Shown here piece by piece: positions 39,620 through 51,489 of a stretch of DNA of 64,000 nt (position 1 is the stretch's first letter; each line of letters starts with the position of its first letter). The notes below the pieces were generated by a model. The model was not told where the DNA came from, made no database searches, and saw nothing but the letters and a program-made list of their open reading frames with translations. The position numbers and the translations under genes are program-made. Source of the DNA: Pegea sp. RAD2-039 (Eukaryota > Chordata > Thaliacea > Salpida > Salpidae); contig JAQGEQ010000191.1 in assembly GCA_034620365.1 (NCBI GenBank), forward strand, positions 806,001 to 870,000. Direction: 5' to 3'.

Positions 39620-42600
39620 TTACAAATAAAATTGGGGCAAAACTATCATAAGGTTCACTAGGGGTCTTAAAAAAATTAAGATATTAAAGGTTTGATTCAG
39701 GGTTATGTTTGAAAAATTATGTGAAATATTTACTATATTTAAGACTGCTCTTTTTGTATCATTTCTTGATGTGCTTGCAGTTTGCACTCCCAGTCGACTA
39801 ACATTTCGAACAACTGCAATACAAGAATCATTCAATTAAATGAAAAAATAGTTTTAGAATTTATCACTTACCAGTTGTCTGATCCGGTTGTACTGAAAAT
39901 TTACTAATTTGCCGACGAAATTTTGGATGACTAAGAACGTAAAAGGCAGCGTTCAAGGACGTTTGCGATTTGGCAAAAAGAGCTGCCAGGCTTTGGACAA
40001 TTTCTGGGATGTGCTGAAAGTAAAAGAATGAAACTTTGATGAAACCAAAAGTCTAAAAGTTTTTAGTTAACAAATTGAAGGTTTTGATATAAATTTAGTT
40101 ACTAACTGAAGTTTCTTGTGAATATTATCAATTATGGAAAGGATGTCAAATTAAAAAGTTGTGAAATATTCCTTCTAATAGATAAGAAACTATAATTCAT
40201 GAATAATTGCCAAATCTGTTTATTATATTAAATAGAATACTGAAAAAGTTTGTCATTTGGTGCTAAAAATATTTCAGAGAATGTATAATCAATTATCGAG
40301 GCCAACAGTTTATAACTAGTTTATATATTTTTAGTATGCAATAGAAGAAACGTTTTTATATTTTTATATATTTTTGAAGTTCAGACAGCAAATCTGTGAA
40401 TTTTTTAAAACAAACGAATTAAAAACAGGAATTTTATGTAAAAATCAATTTATTCTGATCTTGTTGAAAGTATACTTTAGCAGATGAAAAAAAAAAGATT
40501 AAAAGTGAGAAACTGTTGAGCAGCAGTGACTAAGTTCATTTAAATAAAAAATAAAAACTTTTAAATGAAAATTAGTGTTTGGCAATCTTTACTTGAAAGT
40601 TCTTAGAAAGACAAATTATTACTTTAGCTTACAGGTATCCAGCTTTTATCAGTTTTAAGTAGAAACTGAAACGAATGATCTTAAAAGCTACCGAATATTT
40701 TAAAACTACTAAAGGATACATAGCAGTATAATTCTATTAAATGGTTCAACTAAGCAAAGGTCACTTCTGACTTCACTATAAAAAGGAGTTAATATTTTTT
40801 CAAGTATCTTTTTAATTTTACTTTAGTAAATCGATCTATCATTTGAATGCACTTTTAATAACAATAATAAGGCCTGCTTTGGCCGATTAAGGCCGTAAAT
40901 GACTTTCAACCACGAGTTAATTGTTTAGATTAGATAGCTTAAACAAATCTTCATGAATTCGAAATACCTTTCCTGTTAATGACAGTAATGCAAGGCATGC
41001 ATATGGAGACCATCCTATTACAAAAGCCATCACCGATTTACCAGCCGTTTTGGCCAAGCCATATTCTCGCATTCTCAAAGCAGCTTTATTTTTTCTAGTG
41101 TAGCTATTGCGTAGGTGCAGACGCATATCAGCATTGCTTACTCTAACCAACTGAATCATCACGATATAACAAACAATGATAATTGTGAGTGGGACTAAAA
41201 TAAAGAGATAGAATCAGTTCATTTTATCATCAATTAAACTTGTACACGTATACAGAGCTTACAAAAACATTTTATGTAATTTAAACTTTTAAAAAGATAT
41301 TTCTGTTTACAAGTTAATTTTATGTAATTAATTTCTGAAATGATTTCAATGAAGCAATTTATTACATTACCCATTTCGTAGAACTCAGTTTGAAAATAGA
41401 CTATATTGTTGTTTAAAAAAATTAATTGTTGAAAATAATCAATAGCTAAAAGCTAGTATGTAATAATATATAAATATAATGATATATAACGTTAGTTATT
41501 TTATTTAAACTTGTGTTTATAATTTCTAAAAACATATAAAAATTCTAAAGTTTTTAAGATGACAGTTAAATTCTGGAATAATTTTAAGAATCGATTAGTT
41601 ATCAGATAAACGAGAACTCGACGCTAAATAAATAACTAAATTACATGCCATTAAAGCTATTTTCACTCAAAAATATTGTACTTCAAAAGCGAATTTAAGA
41701 AAGCTTAAATAGATGTAACAACATTATTTGAATTAAAAATCTCATAAAAAAACTAGCAAACATCAGTTGCTGTTTAATAATTCAAAAAAAATGTTGATGA
41801 ATTCAGTGAGCTATAACAAAAATTAAGTTAAAACTTATATGGAAAAACTACCAACCAAGAAACCCACAAATGGTGATGGTTATGACGTAGAAAATATTTT
41901 CCTCGCTGGTATCCACGTAATCAAACGTACAACTAATGCCAAGTGCATCAATCATAAATGATCCAAAGCCGAAGTATGGACAAAGTGACAATACAAGGCT
42001 GTAAACAAAATTTAATGTGTATACTTGCTGTTTAAAACCTATTATCAGTAAAAGTTGATCTAAAAACTCTTAATTAAATTAAGAGTCGCTAAAATGTTAT
42101 GAGAAATCATTTTAGATGTTTAATTTAATAAGTTTAGTTACAATAAAATTTGTAAAGAAAACTTGTACATAGTTCTTGTAAGTGACAATTTATCATAACT
42201 TAATGTTATTTTTATCAATTGATTTATAAAAAAAGCGAAGAAAAAAGTCAAACTCTTCAATACGAAAACTTTTGAAATAGTAATGGTTGACATTAAAATC
42301 AATTACTACGTCAGCTGTTAACTGACAGTATCTGTGTCGATAAATAACAAAAACAGTGTTTTCATGATAGGACGACAGACGTTAAAAGTCTTCAGGTTAC
42401 TTCGTCACAGTCTTTGGAACAAATAAGAAAAAATTATTTTATTGCAGCTTTATTGTTATTAAATTTGTTAATGGATTTTCAATTGGTAAAAAAAATGAAT
42501 TTTTTCAGGATATATAAAACCGGACATACTGTCGTCACGTGATTTGTATAATTTGAGCACATTATAGGTAAAGTAGTGAAGCAAGACTCACGAAATGATC

Positions 42601-43746
42601 CATACAATAGAGATTTTTAGAAATGTAATGATGGTGGTCGGTGTTTGCACTCGTGTAGTTTTTGTAGCCCAAGCTCTTTCAATAGCAATAGATGCCAAGG
42701 TGTAGATTTGGGCGTATGCAAAAAAACCAGCAGTAAAAGCAGAAAGCTCGCAAGCTGTAAACAAAAATAATAACCTCATAAAACATTTCAGCTATTTATA
42801 ATCCATTTGTAGACGACATTTCTATAAATCGATAAAAAAATAGAAAATCGATAAGTTTTTATCTTGCTCGTTACAATATTTTTAACAAGTTGAATTTAAA
42901 TTGCTGTTTTTATTTCACAAATTCTCTTATTTCTGACCTTCCCATCCAAAAACCCATCCTCCTCTAAAACTTGATATCATCATAAAAGGAAATTGAAAAC
43001 AAAGTCCCAGACTTGATAAAGTTAGAGAAACTAAGTTTGCATTTACAAGCCGATTTCGCTTATTAGTAAAAGCTCTACATAAAAAATTGTTTAAATATTA
43101 AAAATAGAAATATTCTATTTTTTTAGTTTTACTTTTTTGAAAGTTCAATTTTGACTTCATTTGTCAAATTATTATTTTTTAATCACTTTTCAAACAGTTT
43201 AGTTTTTTGTAAAAATGGATTTTATGATTCAATTTATATATTTATGCTTGCAGTGTTTAAAGTAGTAAGTTCAAAATTTCATTTAGCGGACTAATTTGTA
43301 AAAATTTTTTCTTAAAATATCTTAACAGCTAGATATTACGGAAAATCCGTATTTTCTCTGCTTTTTATTGGAGAGAAATTTTATTTTAATTCGTTTTAAA
43401 AATTACATGAGAAGTAATTTTTGACTTTTAGAAAGCTTGAAATTATATTCTTAAATAAAAGTTAAAGTCAAAAAAATAAATAAATTTATAATTTATAATG
43501 TTAGTATTATTTTCACATGAACTAAACAATATCATCAAAACTCAATAAAAATATTTATTTCAATACCAAAATACGAATATATCACAATACATATCTACAA
43601 AGCTTATCATTTTTACAGTAGTTTTCAAATCACCTGTTGTAAAGATAAAGGATAAGGCCGTTGAAGAAGAAACTTATAAGTCCTACTATAAGCGTTATCA
43701 CACCTATAATCCGTAACATAACATCATTCCCGTTATACAGTTCCAT
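39620..43746 (-). CDS. opsin (retinal-binding G protein-coupled receptor), seven coding exons
   Basis: Light-sensing or retinal-handling class A receptor. Coding exons in transcription order: 43746-43634, 43074-42938, 42754-42592, 41998-41856, 41194-40968, 40013-39872, 39813-39620; phases agree and give 372 residues. TM1 has GLISFFFNGLILYLYNR with its conserved Asn. C85 and C161 form the expected TM3-loop 2 disulfide. The TM6 motif is GWSPYA. The retinal-binding Lys is K276 in LFAKSQTSLN (bovine K296). Oddities: ERA (109-111) replaces DRY/ERY; NAAFY (282-286) replaces NPxxY; S88 stands at the bovine E113 site and D155 at the E181 site; the tripeptide after TM7 is HPK, usual in Gq/r-type opsins, whereas NAxxY recalls RGR. 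So the subclass is uncertain. The last part of the tail after about residue 335 looks like UTR-type composition and may be trimmed by an unseen splice. Confidence 0.92.
40843..40915 (+). mobile_element. short LINE endonuclease fragment in opsin intron 5
   Basis: This stretch aligns by eye with part of the LINE at about 56180-56250: both have TTGA(A/T)TGCA, an AATAATAA run, then GGCCTGCTT(T/C)GGCCGA. It lies in antisense to the opsin gene between coding exons 5 and 6. Only about 70 bases are recognisable, so it is a fragment with no coding capacity. Confidence 0.45.
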
Positions 43747-46700
43747 AGTTGCAGAGTTTTTACTAAAATCGTATTTATTTTCACAGAAAATCTACTAAAA
43801 TTTCAAAACTAGAAATAAGTTATAAATGATGATCTCTTTTAGCAGATTTATACGAAAACTCATACATCAACATCAGCTAACTGAAGATAAATTTTATAGA
43901 ATCATTAATTATTTGTAAAAATAGTAGCATATGTTTAGAGAGCTTCTACCTTAATTGCATTAATACAGTTTTGAGCAAACCAAATTAAGTCATTTATTTT
44001 ATCGGATGTAAAAGCTGTTAATAATTCTGAGATATAATTTATCTTTTAACAACAAGATTTCACTATAACAAATTAAATTTCTCTACCTCGTCATTTTTTC
44101 TCAGAATTCCACTAAATTATTGGTTGATTTTAATTCTGGCTTTGTATCAAACATAAATTTGTTTTTAAACTAAGCTTATAGAATACCAAAATGATTAAAA
44201 CTTCCACCTATCTCAACTGGGGTAATCTTTTTTCTGAGTAAGCAGCTTTTAAAAAAAAAATATCTGTTTAGTTTTGGATAGTTGACAACGAATTTCATGT
44301 CATAGTCTCTTTGCCAGCTATCTACCTGTATCTAAAGTTAGCTGCTACTTTTCTCTTGATATAAACAAATGGTAAACATCCAACAGTAAACAAGAAACTG
44401 TTTAATCAAAAAAAATTCATAATTTTACCTCAAAGCCGTTTCATACAGAAATTTTAATTTTGCTTTCTCGTTCTGGTTTTTGGCTGTATTTTAATAACGT
44501 CGTTTTTACAAACCACTGTTTTGGCAAAGAAAATGCAGATTATTTAATATTAAAGAACCTTTTTCCTATCTTGAAGATATTATTTCTAAGCACTTGTTGT
44601 AACAGTGAAGCAATAAACTTCAGAATCTAATAAAATACAGCAAAATTTTTAACATGATGAATATTCTTAATTTAAATTTATCTCTATTTTGCAATGACAA
44701 CTTTAAGGTACTAAAGACACCAAGCTTCACAAGAGTTACTTCTTCCTATTTATACTCACGAACAGAAAAAGGGCAAAGAAGATTTCTTCAGATGTAACAA
44801 AAATTTGATGGGTAATCTAATCAATAAGCACTACGTTTAAATCCTCTCGTTTTGAAATTCTATGGATGTATTATCAACCTAATCGACATTTTGATTTAAT
44901 AATTATGGTTAATAAGAATTAAGTGCAGAGTTAAATCATTTTTGACATTATTTCGAAAACGTTACACTTCAAAAAAAACGTCTCAAATAAAATGAATAAT
45001 TTTGTGAAAACGAATGGTTATAAACAGAAAAAAAGCTTGCTTAAAAAAATTCTTAGTAATGTACAAACACAAGTTACTCTGATATAAAAACGTAAATAAT
45101 TTTTATAAACACCTTTTTTAAATAATCTAAGTTATATGCTGCAATTAGATTGGTCAGATTTCAACTATAAATTGAACAACAATAAACAATGACCGATATA
45201 TCAACTATTGTAGGTATCAAATGACCTTTAATCATATTACTGTATAAGTTATAAGTAAGTAAATATTTCGAAATCTAGACTTTTGTACAATAATAAAAGA
45301 GAATTTTTTTTAATATTTTTATAATATTTGTTTTGATACAATTTTAATACAACCTGAAAAACTCTTAACAATTTATCTAAATTTAATTTTTGTGTGGTGC
45401 TTAATAAAACTTAATTGTCATGTGCTTCCTCAATTACCAAAATATGAATTAAACGTCTTAAATGCTTCTTTATTTCTTCAGATTTCTTAATATTCAACAA
45501 ACTTTCATTTCTCAAAATCTTGTTAAACTTATATAAAATATAAAGCAACAAATCTATATATTTGAATTTTACTTTTTGTTACAACACTCTTGTTGTACAT
45601 ATGCCTTAGAAAAGTATAACTAATCAAAAAAATAGTTACATTATGTCTTCTAAAAGTTCATCAAATAATTCCTAAGCTACATTTAGTATAACAAATCAAT
45701 TTTGCTGCTTCGAACCAATCCTAATGCTTTGTATTAAAGTATTAATAGAAGAATAAGCCACAGCCTTATTTAACTTCTAAATATACCACTATTTTTTCTT
45801 TCTACCTTTTGATTTCTAGGAAAAGTTTGATATAAATTACTGCAGCTGTTATAAAAGTATGCTTGAAGCTTAAAAACTTGTAAATTATTTGCAAAGTATA
45901 TCAATGTAACTTTCAATCAAGGGTTTAACATATTCAATAATATTATCGAAAAAAATTGATTATCTATTTAGTTGATCGAAGTAAATCTTCAAGTTTCATG
46001 AAATGATAAAACATGGAGCGAATATTTAGTTTATGCTGATATTAACCTTATCAGAATTTATAAGAAACCTATTTTCAACTTTTAAACAAAGCTTTTGCAA
46101 TATGAAACATGAAACTGCAAATTTTCTCAATTTTATTTAGTTCCAATATAAACAGATTATAAAAATAATTGAGAATATAAACAGCAAAAGTAACTTTTTA
46201 AACTTTTTAAAGTAATGATACAAACGCAGTTTTTTTTCTATTTTTAGAAAACTTTTTAAATGTTTCGTTTGACTTGATAGAATTATTTCCATTATTTTAA
46301 CTCAAGTTTACCAAGTAACACATAGGTTATATAACTCTAGAAAAATAATTTTAGCTTAAAAATTTACAAAGTTTGTAATAATTTTAAATCAAAATTTTGA
46401 AAGATAAAAGGTTTGTTAAGTAATCACCCAGAAAACTAGTAACTCTAAATTATTGAAATATCATTTATAAATCAAAATAATTTCAAAATATTTGATTTAA
46501 AAATCAATTTATGATATTACATGCTGTAAGAGCTTTGATAAGTTTAATAAATAAGATATATCTAGAATACACATCCAAGCGCTTGGCTTAAAAGACTTCA
46601 AAAATATTTTCGTTGATTATAACAATAAACAAATTGTACTGAACAATATAAACCTTTAATATTTTATTTATATCTGATAAAGAAACAAAGATGATTCATA

Positions 46701-49700
46701 AAAAACTTTAAAAAATAACCATTTTTATGTATATTTTTACTCTATTGTAATCTTAACCTAGTGAGATAGCTACGTAATATATACAATGAAAATATGTCAC
46801 CTTTTTATTGTTATCACAAAATGTGTACACTAATCATGACAGCTTTGAGAGCACATCCGTAACTACTAGACTTGACTTTTAATTTAGATTTTAAGTTAGA
46901 ATTGATTTTGATAATGAAAATCCTATTTACCGCATTAAACAATTAAAGATAAAAATCTATAAATACTTGATGCTACTTGTTTATCAGTCTTATTCTTGAT
47001 GAAAACTACTGAAGTCACTTTTCCTGTATGATAATTTTTGTTCAATACAAATTTAAGTACTAAAATTTTGACATCTAAACGTCAAATAAAGTAAAATACT
47101 AGAAAAATTTAACTGACAAAACTAAGCTGCTTAATTTTGTTCGACCTTGGCATAACTTTGAAGAAAAGGTTTAATTTTGTTTTTGTAACTACATTTACTT
47201 AAAATTATTTTTAAAAAATATAAATCTAATTATTTATTGAAAAGCTTACAGAAAGGTTATTAAATTTGAACTCGCGCTAAACTTGATATTTCCTAAGAGA
47301 TTATATACCTGTACATTCAAATGATAAAACTCGGATTAGAACAAACTTACAAACTAATAGATAAAGAATTGGAGTCCTGCATAAAATGATTCTTCAAATG
47401 GAGCCTTCGTCTATAATGAGATAACAGAAATAACAATTTAATAGTTCAAAATCAAAGTTAAACCAAGTTTAAACTCAATTTTTAATTTTCTTTACATGTT
47501 TTTTCACTCATAAAAGATTAGGTTAAACCTGTTTTAAACGAAAATTAAGTTGTTCAAATATCAAATATATATTCAAAAGCTGACTCTAAAATTAGTTGAT
47601 TTTATATAGGTGTTTGTAACAGCACAAAATAAATTTTATAATTTCAGATTCAATTTTACTGTTTAAATTGTTTGCTATAGAGCTTTAAAAAATAAATCAT
47701 CAAACGAATACTTTCTGCATTCTTTTATAACTCACAGTATTCTAATAGTATGTTGAAAGTCTACATTGTTTCTCAAGAAATATATAAAATACTTTCGAGT
47801 CGCTAATCAAGGTGAGTTACTGATTATTACTGTCAACATTAAAGAGAAAAACATGCTCAACACTTTACGTTAATTCTGATAATTAGTTACCTTCATTAAG
47901 CACTTTGAAAGAAAAAAAAAACTTTTTATCAGCAAAACTACGTTTTGACTCAAAAAACTCTCTATAATAAATATCCTGAACCTGGTAACTGATGATACTT
48001 ATAAGTTTCCAATGAAGCTGCACAGTAGTAGTCTATATGCTACTCATATAAAAGTATTTCATGATTGTTTAAGCGCTTTAAAATGCTAGAAGGTTTTATA
48101 GATAATGTTGCTGACAATTGAGTTTAATTCGATTCACTTAACCTTGTTAAAAAGGCAAATAAATAAATAAAATACATTTTTACTTTCCAAGATTCTCTTT
48201 AAAAAATAAACGTAGAATTGATTTATGTCATAGTCGAAAAACATTTTACTGTACTTTTGTGTTTTCTGACGTTTTGGCTCTCTAATGTTTAAATGTCACA
48301 GCTGAATTTCGTTTGTCGCACTTACATTCACTTAATAACGTATAATCAACCAAAACCCAGAGTATACATCGAACGTTAACGCGTCTAGCTGCTCAAATCT
48401 TATTCTAATAAACAGCTTATGAACTTTTTTATACAAATCACTAAATTTCAAACAGTACGATAGATTTATATTGCTGTTATATATAATTCACTAATATTAC
48501 ATACATAAAATTACAATTCAATTAAAATATTTTTTAAATTTTAAATTGTCAAATGTCTTTTCAAAATTAAACTAACTTAATAAGTAAATATTAACCTTTT
48601 TGAAATATAGAAAAATAACAGGCTAAAGATAAAACTTTCAGTTACATAAAAGGTTCAATTAAATTATTTAATTTATATGCTCAAAAAAATGCTGCAAAGT
48701 TCTTCATTTAGTTTCAAAATAATTTTAATTACTGCTTCCTTACGAAAAAGATTAATTACAAAACAAGTAACAGTCGTAATTATTGATTTTAAAACTGTAA
48801 GCTAAGCTGTAAATCTGAAAATGTTTTCTTAATAACACTAAAAGAATATAAATTGCAATTTTAAGGCGAATGCATTTTTTCAATCTTCATTAGACTAAAC
48901 ATGGTTTAGTTTAAAAATAAATTAATATTTTTAGTGAGTTTATGCAAATTTACAAGTTAACTAAGTCTAAATGTGGTGTAAAAAAAATTTTCTGTTTGCT
49001 ATATTTTATGAAATCAATTTGCTGCTTGTAAAATTGTCTTGTAGTAAAACTTTAACACAATAAAAAATATTAATATTTAACTAATAAATATAAAATCTTT
49101 ACAAACTATTTTATGAATCAAACAATTCTGCTTAATCGTCTAGAAGTTTAACTCATCTTTCAGATCTTTCGAACATCTGGAATCATTTTCAAGCGTTAAA
49201 TTATTTGATCTTTGGCAGAATTGAAGAAAAATTCACTAGTTTTTTTTATAAACAGGAAAAACTGTCCTCAAAGAATTTCAGCGGTACTTTTTGTAACGAT
49301 TTTAACAACATTTAATTTTGTTGACTTCTGTCACTTTTTTTTAATTTGTAGCTTTAAAATTTAAGTTGAATTACTTTTGGCCAAAGTGCTTATGTATCGA
49401 AAATATTTTTTGCAAGACTTATTTAAAATCTAATTGTACATGTCAGTATAACGATTTTTAATCTGAAATAACTTATAGTGTGTAAAACTGTTTTCTACTT
49501 AAACAAGCTAAAAAAATTAGGATTTTGAAGTAAGATTTACTGATTGCAAATACTCTTAAATTATTCACCATCAGGAGTAACAAAGTAGAAATTCTTTACT
49601 TATATTTAAATTAAACTTGCTACTCTGTTTAGTAAAGAACATCTCTTCTCATAACCTACTACTGCTTTCTAGAGCAGAAATATATATTAAATGTAACTTT

Positions 49701-51489
49701 GTTGATGTAAACGAGTAAGCTGAACACACATCAGTATATTTGATAATAAATAAGAGTATATAAAAAGATTGTGCTTCTCAGTCAGCTCAAGAAATACTGC
49801 AGATTACATAATTTTTTGTTTTTCCACATTGACTTTTGTTTTCATTTGCAAATGTTTTATATTTGACAGAATTGTTACGCTATAAAATTTCAGTCTGCTA
49901 ATTACCTTATTGATTTTTTATTTAAAGATGTAAGTAAGATGATAGGATGTCAGTAAAAATGCATTTTTATATATGTTTTCCAAAGTTTTAGATTTCTGTC
50001 AATAACAAAAACAAATAAAATCAATTAATGAGAATAACTAACATGAAATCATTAAATTTAGTAAATGACATCGTACGATACACTAAAATTTTGATTATAA
50101 TGTTTAAACATGTTGTATAATAAATAACAATTACAGCTATGTTGTTTGCAAAAATATAGGTTGTCAAAACACATTGATCTTTAGTTGGTTAATTTTGCAA
50201 GAATGAAATCTTATTTTTCAGAATTTAAGTCTATTCTAATAAAAATTTAGAAAGTTCTAATTTAAGCAACGAAGCTTACATAAAACTGTACCTTAACTAG
50301 ACATGAATATTTTTAATTCATAAATCTACAGAGGTAAACTCATAAGAAGTGGTGCTGGGTGTACTACTTGAGTTGTAAGCCATGGAATCAATCTTCAATT
50401 TGATGTTGAAGTAACCATAAAAGTTACTGAGATCAAAAAAATTCAAGTTTTTTTATATATAGACTTCTATTTCTTAAATCTTATGAAGGGTTAATCTCCG
50501 ATAAATTTCGAAAAAATATAATAGGAGTTGTCAAAACTTTGAAGCTCAAGGAATGCTTTTCAAAGGTAGTAGAATCTTTTTAAGTCATAAAACTACAATA
50601 AATACACCGATAAACAAATATTCAAAATTAAGAACTTAAAAGTTGAAGTAATGTAATTTTATTGCGAAATTTCACATTTAATATTTAAGTTAGCGCATTT
50701 GTACAAGACTACTTGCAAAAGATGATTAGGATGTTTGTCAGCAAATTAGCTGAAATATCGATTTTCATCTTTCTTAAAAAAAGATTAACATCCTTATGTC
50801 AAACAAGAAGCAAAAAAGCTTCAAATCAGTTGCTACCAAATTGAAGTTTTTTCTCAAACAATGACTAAGCAGATCTTCCACTATTGGCTCAACATAGTCT
50901 GTTTTCATATCTACAAAATCCAAATGAATAAGATCAAAAATTACGAACGCTTTAACTACCATAAGCATGACAAACAATTTCATAATGACTCAAAAGAATT
51001 CATCTCACAAACTCGTCGACTAGATAAATTGGTAAAGTGTTTACCAAAAGCAACGAAAATTCCATCAAACATGATGATTTGCTAAGAATGAAAAATGTAG
51101 TGAATATTTATTAGCGAGTTTTTTTTTTCAAAAAAAATTAAATGAAACAAATATTGTGATTCAAAAAACGGAATCTTTTCGTTGTAACGAGTTATTCACA
51201 GATGTAATTCATGTCTGACAAAACTGTCAAATCAGCAACCTATTTGTTGTCATCATGATGATAGATGTCTTTCCTTCGCTAAATAAATCAATTTAAGGAA
51301 TAAGATTAGAATTTTAAAATCTTTTAAATTCATTAATCTGTAATAATTAAACGTATTTGTTTTAATGCAGTCAACTGTTAAAAATGCTTCTGTTAATACA
51401 TCTATAATTTTCAAAGTTTTAGTAATATTTCTGTAGGAAGAATACTGGGTAGTTACTTTTAGTGCTTAATTACATTGTGAAGTGTATTT
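43747..51489. other. AT-rich stretch with no gene seen
   Basis: About 7.7 kb upstream of the opsin start. On the opsin side an AG acceptor at 43795-43796 (minus), preceded by a T-rich run, lies 50 bases before the opsin ATG. Elsewhere the two overlapping opposite-strand frames at 50774-51085 read as low-complexity AT-rich peptides without motifs. No tRNA, repeat array or transposon end was recognised. Confidence 0.55.

Noticed and set aside
50774-51085. Two overlapping opposite-strand open frames (69 and 74 codons)
   Set aside because: Both are low-complexity AT-rich peptides without motifs, and antisense overlap of this kind is expected by chance.
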